DNA of 64,000 nucleotides from an uncultured Porphyromonadaceae bacterium (GTDB lineage: Bacteria; Bacteroidota; Bacteroidia; Bacteroidales; Muribaculaceae): assembly GCA_947175425.1 (NCBI GenBank), contig CAMWMR010000002.1, forward strand, positions 56,575 through 120,574, given 5' to 3'. Position numbers and translations under genes: made by a program. The notes below the pieces were generated by a model. That model saw only the letters and a list, made by a program, of their open reading frames with translations, searched no databases and was not told the origin of the DNA. Of the stretch, positions 18,693 through 27,605 are shown piece after piece. Each line of letters opens with the position of its first letter. The first letter of the stretch is position 1.

Positions 18693-19799
18693 TTAATTAA
18701 GTTCTTTTGCAATTGCTTTTGCGGTATTTTCTATGTTCTGCAGGCATATCTTTGGGTTCATCATTACTTGCAGCGGTAATTTTTCCGTGCATATTTCCCG
18801 TATTTCGTCAAATCCGGCGTCCGGGAACTCTTCGGTGTCGTCGGCTTTGCCTGTGAGCGCTATGACACGTGCATTTTCGCACAGTCCTTTTTTCATGACG
18901 GCAAAGGGCATTTTGCCGCAAAGGGTTTGTGAATCCATGTGCCCTTCGCCGGTAATGATGAGCGAGGCTCCCGAAAAATCAAGTCCCGAAAGTACTTTTT
19001 CAGCTCCCGGAACGCATTTTGCTCCAAGATAGCAGGCAAAAGCTCCGGCCACACCTCCGGCAGCTCCCGAGCCGAAAGCCTCGGTCATGCTTTTCCCTGT
19101 GGCGCAGAGGCTTACGGAAGCGAAATTGTCCATGCCCTCAACAAGCTCTTTGATTTCCTGCTGATTGGCACCTTTTTGCGGCCCGTATACGGCCGGCGCA
19201 TCCATGAAAGGAGTGTCTACATCGGCGAGGCATACAAATTTGCAACCGGCAAATTTGCGCAAGCCTTCGGTATCAACCGATACGATTTTTGCCAGGCTTT
19301 CTCCGCAGCCGTTGGAGATTTCTTGCCCCGAGGCATCGAAAACTTTCAGCCCAATAGCCATGAGCGCACCCAAGCCTGCATCGTTGCTTGCCGAACCTCC
19401 AAGGGCTATTGTGAAATTGCGGCAACCGGCTTCAAATGCCGTTTCGATAAGCTCCCCGAGCCCTTTTGTGCCGGCGTGCATAATGTCGCGCTCCTCGGGC
19501 GACAGTAGCGTCAGCCCGCAAGCGGCGGCAAGTTCTATAATTGCAGAGCCGGTGTGGGTACGGTACCATCGCGAAAGTGTCTTTTTCCCCAAGGGTCCGT
19601 TCACTTCGGTAAACTGCATGGAGCCTGTATGTTGCGCAGCGAGAGCCTCGAGAGTCCCCTCGCCGCCGTCCCCCACGGGATATACCATGATTTGTGTTTC
19701 CTTTGGCAGAATCTCGCGCAAGCCTTTGGCAGCGGCTTCTCCGGCCTGCAGCGAGCTTACGCAGCCTTTGAAGCTGTCGATAGCTATTACTATTCTCAT
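18693..19799 (-). CDS. Glycerate kinase
   Basis: 368-residue enzyme of the GarK/GlxK family (PF02595) that phosphorylates D-glycerate to 2-phosphoglycerate (3-phosphoglycerate in some members), feeding glycolysis. It begins MRIVIAIDSFKGCVSSLQAGEAAAKG, the family opening. The conserved GDGGEGTLEAL and ALGGSASNDAGLGALMAIG blocks are present, and the C-terminal domain has LIITGEGHMDSQTLCGKMP. It lies downstream of an MFS sugar-type transporter on the same strand, which suggests uptake and catabolism of a sugar acid. A terminator hairpin sits directly before the start codon, so expression may depend on read-through or on a promoter not seen. Confidence 0.92.
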   Translation of the reverse strand: MRIVIAIDSFKGCVSSLQAGEAAAKGLREILPKETQIMVYPVGDGGEGTLEALAAQHTGSMQFTEVNGPLGKKTLSRWYRTHTGSAIIELAAACGLTLLSPEERDIMHAGTKGLGELIETAFEAGCRNFTIALGGSASNDAGLGALMAIGLKVFDASGQEISNGCGESLAKIVSVDTEGLRKFAGCKFVCLADVDTPFMDAPAVYGPQKGANQQEIKELVEGMDNFASVSLCATGKSMTEAFGSGAAGGVAGAFACYLGAKCVPGAEKVLSGLDFSGASLIITGEGHMDSQTLCGKMPFAVMKKGLCENARVIALTGKADDTEEFPDAGFDEIREICTEKLPLQVMMNPKICLQNIENTAKAIAKELN

Positions 19800-19828
19800 A
19801 AAAAAGCGGGCACCGTTTCAGGTGCCCG
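19800..19828 (-). terminator. Terminator between MFS transporter and glycerate kinase
   Basis: CGGGCACC/GGTGCCCG stem (19807-19828) with loop GTTTCA. On the minus strand it is followed by CTTTTTT running straight into the ATG of glycerate kinase (19797-19799). The hairpin base is only 7 nt from the start codon, so it may act as an intercistronic attenuator. Confidence 0.8.
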
Positions 19829-19849
19829 ATATGTGTTGTTATGTGTTTA

Positions 19850-21217
19850 TCAGAGGTCGCGGAGGTCGGGAGCGGTGTCTTCGTTCACCGGGATGTCCTT
19901 GTTCACATTGCGGCAGCCTGCCACGGCGTAGAACAGCAGGTAGGCAAGCATTGCCACAACAAGCCAGTAGGAGGGCATGTAGCCGGCAGATTTGGCAATG
20001 GCGTTCTGTATGAATGGCATAACGCCGCCGCCTACAACCATCATCATGAAAATACCGGAAGCCTGAGGAGTGTATTTGCCGAGTCCCTCAACCGCAAGGT
20101 TGAAAATGCCGCCCCACATAACCGATGTGCAAAGGCCGCAGAGTACCAGGAATATTGCTTTTGCGGGAACCTGAGCCATGGAGAAGCCGTCGGCGGCACT
20201 GTAGGCGGGCATGGATACGCGCACGTCACCCGAAATGAATATTGCAATAAGAACAAGGCATATTGCAGCCACTGTTACGGTGAGCAGCTGTGTGCGGCTG
20301 GAAACTTTACCGGAGATAACGGTTGAAACGAGTCGGCCCACAAGCATGAGTAGCCAGTAAATTGCCACCACGCCGCCTGCTATTGCTGTAGCGTTTTCGG
20401 TAATGCCCGAAGAGGCGCTGTCGCTGAGATAGAAGAACAGCACGCCGGGAATACCAACTTCGATACCTACATAGAAGAAAATACCGATAACGCCGAGTAC
20501 TGTGTGGCGGAAGCTCCAGGGGCTGTGTGAGTAAGCAACTTTTTCAGCGCCGCCTTTGCGCATGTGAGGTTCGGGAATATTAACCGCACTGATAATGAGG
20601 AATGCGAGTACGAACACGCCCATTGCAATGAAGAGCAGGGGAATTACGTCGGTCATGGAGGTTGTTGCGGTAACCTGTCCTATAAGCATACCCACAAACA
20701 AGGGAGTGAGGGTTCCTGCCAGGGAGTTGAGGGAGCCGCCGGCCTGCACGAGCTGGTTGCCGGTGTTGCCGCCGCCGCCAAGCACTGTAAGCATGGGGTT
20801 TACAACTGTGTTAAGCATGCACACGCAGAAGCCGCATACGAACGCACCCAAAAGATAGATGTAAAAGTTAAGCGATACGTTGAAAATCAAAGTGTCGGCA
20901 CCTACAAAGCTCGACAGCCACTGTAGAACGAGGCCTGCAAGACCTACAAGCATTGCCAAAAGAGCTGTTTTTTTGTAGCCGATACGCACAAGCATATTGC
21001 CTGCGGGAATACCCATGAACAGATAGGCGAGGAAGTTCATGAGGTTGCCGAGCATGCCCGCCCAGTCGTACTGGTTGCTCCATATTGTTCCGAGGGGAGC
21101 TGCAAGGTTGGTAACGAAAGAAATCATTGCAAAAAGGAAGAACATTGCTATAATCGCCACAATGTTTCCTTTGCCGGAGTTTGTGCCGAGGGGCTGTGCC
21201 TCAACTGTTTTTGCCAT
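19850..21217 (-). CDS. MFS sugar-type transporter (FHS/FucP-like)
   Basis: 455-residue inner-membrane carrier with about 12 predicted transmembrane segments. The opening (IAMFFLFAMISFVTNLAAPLGTIW), the GIPAGNMLVRIGYKKTALLAML loop between helices 2 and 3, and the long glycine-rich middle loop (VLGGGGNTGNQLVQAGGSLNSL) resemble fucose/glucose:proton symporters of the FHS branch of the major facilitator superfamily. The substrate is unknown; the adjacent glycerate kinase hints at a sugar or sugar acid. It has a complete promoter at 21280-21311 and a terminator at 19800-19828, so it may be a monocistronic unit with limited read-through. Confidence 0.82.
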   Translation of the reverse strand: MAKTVEAQPLGTNSGKGNIVAIIAMFFLFAMISFVTNLAAPLGTIWSNQYDWAGMLGNLMNFLAYLFMGIPAGNMLVRIGYKKTALLAMLVGLAGLVLQWLSSFVGADTLIFNVSLNFYIYLLGAFVCGFCVCMLNTVVNPMLTVLGGGGNTGNQLVQAGGSLNSLAGTLTPLFVGMLIGQVTATTSMTDVIPLLFIAMGVFVLAFLIISAVNIPEPHMRKGGAEKVAYSHSPWSFRHTVLGVIGIFFYVGIEVGIPGVLFFYLSDSASSGITENATAIAGGVVAIYWLLMLVGRLVSTVISGKVSSRTQLLTVTVAAICLVLIAIFISGDVRVSMPAYSAADGFSMAQVPAKAIFLVLCGLCTSVMWGGIFNLAVEGLGKYTPQASGIFMMMVVGGGVMPFIQNAIAKSAGYMPSYWLVVAMLAYLLFYAVAGCRNVNKDIPVNEDTAPDLRDL

Positions 21218-21279
21218 TTTTGTCAGACTGTTTTTAGTGTAAATAATTATACGATTTAAGGTTATATGCCTTTGATTGG

Positions 21280-21311
21280 CAAAATTAAAAAAAATACCTC
21301 AAAAGCACAAA
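21280..21311 (-). promoter_or_regulatory. Promoter of the MFS transporter gene
   Basis: Minus-strand TTTG (complement of 21308-21311), 20 bp, then TAATTTTG (complement of 21280-21287), an exact -33/-7 pair. It lies about 65 bp before the start codon. Confidence 0.78.
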
Positions 21312-21316
21312 ATAAA

Positions 21317-21360
21317 ATTTCCCTTCCCGGGGCGTTTCATTGTCCTGCGGGAAGGGAAAT
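21317..21360 (-). terminator. Terminator of the RND efflux operon
   Basis: A 13-bp perfect stem, ATTTCCCTTCCCG (21317-21329) with CGGGAAGGGAAAT (21348-21360), directly after the outer-membrane factor stop. It is followed on the minus strand by TTTATTTT. Confidence 0.85.
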
Positions 21361-21362
21361 GT

Positions 21363-22745
21363 TTATTGGTTGGACCAGCCTCCGCCCAATGCTTTGTAGA
21401 GGGCTATGAGGGCGAGGTATTCATCGCGTACGGCGTTGTTTACGCCCACCTGAGCCTCGAAATAGCGACGTTGGGCGTCGAGTACGTCGATGTAATTGAG
21501 TACGCCGCCGTTGTACTGCACATAGGCAAGCTGTGCGTAATTCTGAGCCGCTTCACGGAGCTCGCGGCGCCGTTCGGTGGTGCGCATGGTGAGTTTTACG
21601 GCAGTGGCTGCATCGTCCACCTCGCGGAAAGCGTTGAGCACTTTCTGCTCGTAGGCATAGCGGCTTTGATTGTATGCTGCCATTGCTGCCTTGTATTTGC
21701 GTTTGTTGCGTCCGAAATCGAAAATCGGGCCTGCAATCTGCCCCAGGACATAGGTAAAGGGAGAATTGAGGAAGCCTTTTATGTCGTCGTTCTCCAAGCC
21801 TCCGGTAAGTTCTATCCGGAGTTTGGGGAAGCGGTTGGCGTATGCCACGCCCACGCCTGCCATTGCCGAGCGCAAAGAGGCTTCGGCGGAACGTATATCG
21901 GGTCTTCGCTCAAGCAGCGTCGAGGGCAATCCCAAGGGGAGGTCTGCCGCGGAGGGGCCGTCCATAGACAGCTTGCCTCGTGCAATTTCATCGGCGGGAT
22001 AGCGTCCCATGAGCAGTGTGAGGGCGTTTTTCTGTTCTTCAATCTGCCGTTCCAGTCCGGGGATGAGCGCGGCGGTAGATGCATATTCCACTTGCGCCTG
22101 GTTGTAGACAATCTGCGAAGTGAGGCCGCCTTCGTAGCGAAGTTTGGCCTTTTTGAGGTTTTCCTCGCGAGTGAACAGGGTGCGGCGTACGATTGCGAGC
22201 TCGTTGTCGAGAGCCATGAGGCGGATATATGCGGAAGCGGCTTCTGCGATGAGGCTTATGCGCAGTGCGCGCTCGTCTTCGAGGGAGGCGCGGTAGTTTT
22301 CAAGTCCCTGACGTTTAGCCCATTTGAGGCCTCCCCATAGGTCGGTTTCCCATGAGAGTCGCGCCTTGAGACTGTATTCGGGCTGTTCGGAATGAGGCTC
22401 GCCGTAATAGTCGTTGGTTTCATGGTCCACAAGCGCCAGTCCCGAGAGGGTAGGGAGCATGTTGGCTTTGCTCAGGCCGTAGAGCTCGCGCATTTGTTCC
22501 ACTTTGGCTGCCGCGGCCAGGAAATCGCGGTTGTGAGCAAGGGTTTCCTCAATGATGTATACCAATGCCGAGTCGGTGTAGAATTTCCACCATTCCATGT
22601 CGGCGATAGTGGTTGAGTCGCGCCGTTCGCCGAAAGTATCGGGGAGGTGCAGCTGAGGAGCGGCGCAATTCTTTACGCCCGAGCAAGATGATGCCAGGAG
22701 TGTAACCGCCGCAGCAAGCGCTATGATAATTCTGTTAATCTTCAT
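21363..22745 (-). CDS. RND efflux outer membrane lipoprotein (NodT/OprM family)
   Basis: Outer-membrane channel of a tripartite drug pump, 460 residues from the ATG at 22745. That start is preferred over the upstream codon at 22787 because MKINRIIIALAAAVTLLASSC is a lipoprotein signal peptide with the acylated cysteine at 21. Two TolC-like halves follow, each with long amphipathic helices. Typical NodT blocks include DMEWWKFYTDSALVYIIEETLAHNRD, LSWETDLWGGLKWAKRQG, LLERRPDIRSAE and LQYNGGVLNYIDVLDAQRRYFEA-like sequence. Its start overlaps the pump gene stop by 11 bp. It is the last gene of the operon and is followed by a strong terminator. Confidence 0.9.
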   Translation of the reverse strand: MKINRIIIALAAAVTLLASSCSGVKNCAAPQLHLPDTFGERRDSTTIADMEWWKFYTDSALVYIIEETLAHNRDFLAAAAKVEQMRELYGLSKANMLPTLSGLALVDHETNDYYGEPHSEQPEYSLKARLSWETDLWGGLKWAKRQGLENYRASLEDERALRISLIAEAASAYIRLMALDNELAIVRRTLFTREENLKKAKLRYEGGLTSQIVYNQAQVEYASTAALIPGLERQIEEQKNALTLLMGRYPADEIARGKLSMDGPSAADLPLGLPSTLLERRPDIRSAEASLRSAMAGVGVAYANRFPKLRIELTGGLENDDIKGFLNSPFTYVLGQIAGPIFDFGRNKRKYKAAMAAYNQSRYAYEQKVLNAFREVDDAATAVKLTMRTTERRRELREAAQNYAQLAYVQYNGGVLNYIDVLDAQRRYFEAQVGVNNAVRDEYLALIALYKALGGGWSNQ

Positions 22746-25700
22746 GACGATGTTTTTTAGCCGACAGGCGTCGTTGAGCCTTGTCAATCAGTACAAAGAA
22801 GAATGGAACGAAAACAATGCCGACTGTTATTGCCACCAGCATTCCGAAGAATACTCCGGTGCCAATGTCGCGACGGGCAGCGGAACCGGGACCGGTGGCA
22901 ATTACAAGGGGAATAAGTCCGAGGATGAATGCCAGGGAGGTCATTACAATGGGGCGGAATCGCAGGCGGGCAGCCGTGAACGCGGCTTTTGTAGCTGTGG
23001 CGCCCTTGTCGACGGCTTCTTTTGCAAATTCCACGATTAGGATTGCGTTTTTGGCGACAAGTCCCACGAGCATTACAAGTCCAATCTGGAAATATACGTT
23101 GTTTTCCAGCCCTGTTACTGCAATGCCGAGGTAAGCTCCGAGCCCTGCAACGGGCAGCGACAGAATAACCGCCAGAGGCACTGTCCAGCTTTCGTAGAGG
23201 GCGGCAAGGAAGAGGAACACGAACAGGAAGGCGAGAGCCAGCACAAGGCCTGTGTTTCCGCTGTTGTGCTTCTCCTGGTATGAGAGTCCGGCCCATTCCA
23301 CGCCTATGTTCGAGGGCAGTTTTTCGCGAACAATCTCTTCCAGTTTTTCCATAGCCTGTCCGGTACTGTATCCGTGTCCGGCCTCACCGGAAATTGTTGC
23401 GGAGTTGAACATGTTGAATCGTCCCACGCTACCGGGACCCGATGTATATCTTGTTGTACCCAAGGATGTTACCGGTACCATTGCTCCGCCGTTGCCTCTG
23501 ACGAAGAACAGATTGAGATTCTGGCGGTTGGCTCGATAGGGGGCATCGGCCTGGATATAAACACGATATATGCGGTTGAACATGTTGAAGTCGTTGACGT
23601 ATACCGAGCCTGTAAAGGCTTTCATGGTGGAGAAAATATCGCTCATAGGCACACCCTGAAGCTGAGCCTTGTCGCGGTCGACGTCGAAGAACAGCTGGGG
23701 GATGTCGGATTGCAGCGAGCCCGACAGCCCTGCAAATTCGGGGCAGTTCTCGGCATATGCCTTGAGGGTGTCGACGGCAGCAGCGAGGTCTTCGTAGCTT
23801 GCGTCGCCGCGAGCCTCGAGCACCATTTCAAAACCACCCGAAGAACCGAGACCGGGAATAATTGGAGGCGTGAAGAAGTATACTTTGGCTTCGGGGTACT
23901 CGCTGAGGGCGGCACGGGTGCGCTCGCGCAGTTTTGCAAGAGAGTTGTTTGCGCGTTCGCCGGCACTTTTGAGAATAACCGTAATTGTTGAGTGTGCCTG
24001 GTTTGTGCCCGAGCGCGGGGAAGAACCGTTGACGTTGAGAATATATTTCACGTCCTCGTCGTTCTGGAGGAATGTTATTGCACGTTCGGTTACGGCGCGT
24101 GTACGTTCTATTGTGGCGCCCTCGGGAAGTTCAAGCTCCACGGTGAAGTAACCCTGGTCTTCGGCCGACATGAAGCTTGTGGGCAGCAGACGGTTGCACA
24201 CGTATATGGCAACAAGAATTATGCCGAATGCGGCGAGCATGCGACGGGGATGTGCGAGTGATTTGGCAATCATGCGTCCGTAGAAATGGTTTCCTCGCAT
24301 GAGCCAGTAGTTTATGAGTCTGAAGCCACGCCATTTGCGACGGCGAGTTTCGGGGCGGAGGAGCATGGCGCACATTACGGGCGACAGCGTGAGGGCTACA
24401 ATTGTGGATATTATAACCGATACGGCAATTGTGATTGTGAACTGTCGGTATAGCTGTCCGGTGATTCCCGGCAGGAAGCTTACGGGGACGAAAACGGCGC
24501 AGAGTACCAGAGACATTGCAATGAGAGCGCTTCCGAGTCCTTCCATGGCTTTTGCAGTGGCCTGCTTGGGCGGCAGTTTGTCGCGGTCCATGATTCTGTC
24601 GACGTTTTCGACCACCACAATGGCGTCGTCCACCACTATACCAATGGCGAGAATAAGTCCCAGCAATGTTAACATGTTGAGCGAGAAGCCGAACACGAGC
24701 ATTACTCCGAATGTGCCTATGAGCGAGATAGGTACGGCAATTACGGGGATGAGTGTGGCACGCCAGTTCTGGAGGGAGAAGAAGACGACGATTATAACGA
24801 GTATCAGCGCTTCGAAGAATGTGCGGTACACGTGGTGTATTGACTCGGAAATGTACTCGGTCATGTCGAACGGAATCTCATAAGACAATCCTTCGGGGAA
24901 TGTCTTGCTAATTTCGTCCATAGTTGCAATTACGTCGTGAGCCACGTCCATAGCGTTAGCACCCGGGAGCATGCCGATTTCGAGCACGGCTGCGTTTTTA
25001 CCGTTAATGCCGCTTTCGGTGGCGTAGCTGCTTGCCTCGAGGCTAACTCTTGCCACGTCCTTAAGGCGTATAATCGAGCCGTCGGCACCGGCACGTAAAA
25101 CAATATCCTCGAATTCCGAGACGCTTGAGAGACGTCCTCGGGCAATGATGGGCACAGTCATGTCGATGCCGGTCATAGGCGCCTGTCCGAGGACACCTGC
25201 GGCAGACTCGCGGTTCTGATCCTTTAGCGCATTCTGGATGTCTTTGACAGTGAGACCCATGTCGGCCAGCTTGTCGGGGAGAACAAAAATCTGCATTGCG
25301 TAGTATCGTCCGCCGACATTCCTAATACTGCCTACACCCGGGACGCGACGGAGAGGGTCCAGAACGTTGAGAGTTGCGTAGTTGGAGAGGTAAATTTCGT
25401 CGAATTTCGGGTCGGAGGAGAGGAGAGTTATGGTCATGAGCTTTCCGGAAGTAGCCTTTTCCACGCTTATGCCGTTTTGTACCACTTCGGCCGGGAGACG
25501 GCTCTCGGCGAGCTTGACACGGTTCTGTACATCAACAGCGGCGAGTTCCGGGTCGACATCGATATCGAAGGTAATAAGAGCCGAGAAACTTCCCGAATTC
25601 GAGCTTCCGGAGCTCATGTATATCATGCCCGGCGTACCGTTGAGTTCCTGCTCGATAGGCGTTGCAACAGCCTGAGTAACAGTCATTGCATCGGCTCCGG

Positions 25701-25851
25701 GGTAGCTTGCGCTGACCTTTACGACAGGGGGGACAATGCGCGGGTACTGATCCACGGGCAGCATCATTAGTCCGATAGTGCCGAGGATTGTAATAACAAT
25801 TGAAATTACAATTGAAAAAACGGGATGTTCCAGGAAAAAATTCTTTTTCAT
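22735..25851 (-). CDS. RND multidrug efflux pump, HAE1/AcrB type
   Basis: 1038-residue proton-driven inner-membrane transporter. The usual RND layout is visible: a first helix (FSIVISIVITILGTIGLMML), a large periplasmic loop, a helix bundle, then a second loop and bundle, for 12 helices in total. The proton-relay aspartates are in GIVVDDAIVVVENVDR. Other family marks are LEQELNGTPGMIYMSS, LLPTSFMSAEDQGYF and VGLVAKNAILIVEFA. It accepts hydrophobic drugs, bile acids or dyes in related species, but the substrate here is not readable. It starts 3 bp after the adaptor stop and overlaps the outer-membrane factor, so all three parts are co-expressed. Confidence 0.95.
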   Translation of the reverse strand: MKKNFFLEHPVFSIVISIVITILGTIGLMMLPVDQYPRIVPPVVKVSASYPGADAMTVTQAVATPIEQELNGTPGMIYMSSGSSNSGSFSALITFDIDVDPELAAVDVQNRVKLAESRLPAEVVQNGISVEKATSGKLMTITLLSSDPKFDEIYLSNYATLNVLDPLRRVPGVGSIRNVGGRYYAMQIFVLPDKLADMGLTVKDIQNALKDQNRESAAGVLGQAPMTGIDMTVPIIARGRLSSVSEFEDIVLRAGADGSIIRLKDVARVSLEASSYATESGINGKNAAVLEIGMLPGANAMDVAHDVIATMDEISKTFPEGLSYEIPFDMTEYISESIHHVYRTFFEALILVIIVVFFSLQNWRATLIPVIAVPISLIGTFGVMLVFGFSLNMLTLLGLILAIGIVVDDAIVVVENVDRIMDRDKLPPKQATAKAMEGLGSALIAMSLVLCAVFVPVSFLPGITGQLYRQFTITIAVSVIISTIVALTLSPVMCAMLLRPETRRRKWRGFRLINYWLMRGNHFYGRMIAKSLAHPRRMLAAFGIILVAIYVCNRLLPTSFMSAEDQGYFTVELELPEGATIERTRAVTERAITFLQNDEDVKYILNVNGSSPRSGTNQAHSTITVILKSAGERANNSLAKLRERTRAALSEYPEAKVYFFTPPIIPGLGSSGGFEMVLEARGDASYEDLAAAVDTLKAYAENCPEFAGLSGSLQSDIPQLFFDVDRDKAQLQGVPMSDIFSTMKAFTGSVYVNDFNMFNRIYRVYIQADAPYRANRQNLNLFFVRGNGGAMVPVTSLGTTRYTSGPGSVGRFNMFNSATISGEAGHGYSTGQAMEKLEEIVREKLPSNIGVEWAGLSYQEKHNSGNTGLVLALAFLFVFLFLAALYESWTVPLAVILSLPVAGLGAYLGIAVTGLENNVYFQIGLVMLVGLVAKNAILIVEFAKEAVDKGATATKAAFTAARLRFRPIVMTSLAFILGLIPLVIATGPGSAARRDIGTGVFFGMLVAITVGIVFVPFFFVLIDKAQRRLSAKKHRHED

Positions 25852-25854
25852 GGC

Positions 25855-27042
25855 TTACAAGTTGTTAACTGTAGTGGAGTCGGGGGCGAAAACGGGACGC
25901 ACTTTCATGCCGTGGCGGAGTTTGTGGTATCCTTCCACAACGATGTCTTCGCCGGCAGCCAGGCCTCGTTCAACAATAATATCGTTGCCAAGCTCCGGAC
26001 CTGTTTCTACGAAACGTCGTTCCACAATGCTGTCGGGGCGAACAATGTAGATGTATGCGGCACCTTTTTCGATTTCGAGAGCTTTGGCGGGCACTTCGAT
26101 AGCGTTTTCGCGAACGTCCATGAGGACGCGCACTTTAGTGAATTCGCCCGGGAGGAGAACCTGGTCGGGGTTAGGCATTTCGGCACGAACGCGGAAAGTT
26201 CCGGTGGAGGGGTCGACTTGCGGGGAAGCAAAGTCCACGAAACCGTGATAGGGGTATGCGGAGCCGTCGGCAAGTGTCACAGTGACATAAGGCTGCCACT
26301 CGCGGTCGGATTCCTGCCTTCCCATGTTTACGTTTCGGTTTTTTCCGGAGAGGTAGTCGAGAGCAGTCATAGAAAAGTCGACGAGCACGGTATCGCTTTT
26401 AGCGACAGTAGCGAGGAGGCTTTTCCCGTTTGGCCCGACGAGAGTGCCGATGTCGGCGCTACGCTCGGAAATATATCCTGAAATAGGGCTGCTTACGGCT
26501 GTGTAGCTGAGAGTAAGTTCCGCCTGAATAAGGTCGGCTTCGGCGACACTCTCTTCGGCTTTAGCGCTTTCGTAGGCAGCAACGGCATTGTCGAGGTCGA
26601 GCTGAGAAGCGGCGTTCTGCTCGTAGAGCGGCTGTATACGTTCGAGGTCGCGTTTAGCCTTGTGCGCCTGGGCTTTAGCCTTGCTGAGCTGCGAGCGAGC
26701 TTTTTCGGCACGCGCCTTGTAAAGTTTGCGGTCGATGATAAAAAGCGTTTGTCCTTTTTCTATGTGAGTACCTTCTTCGAAGAGCATCTGTTCGAGATAA
26801 CCTTCCACGCGAGCTCTGATTTCGACAAACTGCTGAGCACGAATACGTCCCACATAGTCTCCGTACACGTTCACATCGGAAGTTTTGACTTTTTCAACAA
26901 TCACCGTGGGAAGCTGAGCAGGAGCAGCTTTAGGGCGGATAAGCACACAAACAAGCGTAATAACAGCTGCCAAGACCAGCAGTACGGCAACCAAAATAAT
27001 TACCCTTCTCGGGTTTTTAAAGCGGAAATGGTTTATTTTCAT
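25855..27042 (-). CDS. RND efflux periplasmic adaptor (AcrA type)
   Basis: 395-residue membrane-fusion protein linking the pump to the outer-membrane channel. The N-terminus has a single membrane anchor (VIILVAVLLVLAAVITLVCVLI) after a basic stretch and no lipobox. The lipoyl half-motifs are VRIRAQQFVEIRARVEGYLEQ and SPISGYISERSADIGTLVG, flanking a helical hairpin (YKARAEKARSQLSKAKAQ to VAEADLIQAEL). A beta-barrel domain and a C-terminal proximal domain (GLAAGEDIVVEGYHKLRHG) follow. It is the first gene of the operon. A minus-strand TAATTTTG at 27105-27112 is a likely -7 box without a clear -33. No regulator gene is adjacent. Confidence 0.93.
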   Translation of the reverse strand: MKINHFRFKNPRRVIILVAVLLVLAAVITLVCVLIRPKAAPAQLPTVIVEKVKTSDVNVYGDYVGRIRAQQFVEIRARVEGYLEQMLFEEGTHIEKGQTLFIIDRKLYKARAEKARSQLSKAKAQAHKAKRDLERIQPLYEQNAASQLDLDNAVAAYESAKAEESVAEADLIQAELTLSYTAVSSPISGYISERSADIGTLVGPNGKSLLATVAKSDTVLVDFSMTALDYLSGKNRNVNMGRQESDREWQPYVTVTLADGSAYPYHGFVDFASPQVDPSTGTFRVRAEMPNPDQVLLPGEFTKVRVLMDVRENAIEVPAKALEIEKGAAYIYIVRPDSIVERRFVETGPELGNDIIVERGLAAGEDIVVEGYHKLRHGMKVRPVFAPDSTTVNNL

Positions 27043-27104
27043 TACGATGAGCTTAATGTGAGAACTTTGGCGAAAGTCGCCATATAATTCTCAGATATAA
27101 CACG

Positions 27105-27112
27105 CAAAATTA
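27105..27112 (-). promoter_or_regulatory. Probable -7 box of the RND efflux operon
   Basis: Exact TAATTTTG on the minus strand, about 65 bp before the adaptor start. No convincing -33 TTTG at the usual spacing was found, so this is a partial promoter call. Confidence 0.4.
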
Positions 27113-27159
27113 CTAAAATGTTGGAAAAGCCGCTTATTAAAAAAGAGTAATAAAAAACA

Positions 27160-27184
27160 ACAGAAGTGCAAAATACACTTCTGT
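27160..27184 (-). terminator. Terminator of the GlsB-type gene
   Basis: ACAGAAGTG (27160-27168) pairs with CACTTCTGT (27176-27184) around a 7-nt loop. On the minus strand it is followed by TGTTTTTTATT. Confidence 0.75.
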
Positions 27185-27201
27185 CGGCAAATAGTTTTTA
27201 A

Positions 27202-27453
27202 TCAGCTTCTTGTTTTACTTGCGAGGTATCCGATTAACCAGAGCAGGAGTATAGCACCAATTACACTTGTTATGAGGCTACCGATAATTCCTGATGTGTG
27301 TATTCCGAAGAGGCTGAACAGCCAACCACCGAGGACACCTCCGATAATACCAACGATGAGGTTAATAAAAACGCCGAAGCCGCCGCCACGCATTAGTTTT
27401 CCGGCAATAAATCCCGACACGAGACCAATAATGATATACCAGATGAATGACAT
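27202..27453 (-). CDS. GlsB/YeaQ/YmgE-family small membrane protein
   Basis: 83-residue integral membrane protein of the transglycosylase-associated (GlsB/YeaQ) family, linked to general stress in other bacteria. The start is the ATG at 27453 (MSFIWYIIIGLVSGFIAGKLM); the longer frame upstream has no family similarity. Three glycine-rich helices are visible, with the signature GLVSGFIAGKLMRGGGFG followed by INLIVGIIGGVLGGWLF and a last helix VIGAILLLWLIGYLASK. It lies alone between the RND operon and the divergent PurF-like gene, with its own terminator. Confidence 0.88.
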   Translation of the reverse strand: MSFIWYIIIGLVSGFIAGKLMRGGGFGVFINLIVGIIGGVLGGWLFSLFGIHTSGIIGSLITSVIGAILLLWLIGYLASKTRS

Positions 27454-27521
27454 AATTACAAGGGTTTTACAGATGAATATTAATGAACAATAAACATTCG
27501 TAGCGTGCTTAAAGTTGGCAA

Positions 27522-27556
27522 ATTGATGCAAATGCGGTGAATTTTTTGTAACTTTG
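27522..27556 (+). promoter_or_regulatory. Probable promoter of the purF-like gene
   Basis: TAACTTTG at 27549-27556 is an exact -7 box, 49 bp before the ATG. ATTG at 27522-27525 is a possible -33 element, at a rather long 23-bp spacing. Confidence 0.55.
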
Positions 27557-27605
27557 CGGCGTTGCTGCATGGTGCAGCACGTGAAAATTAAAGCACAATA
27601 TCTCT

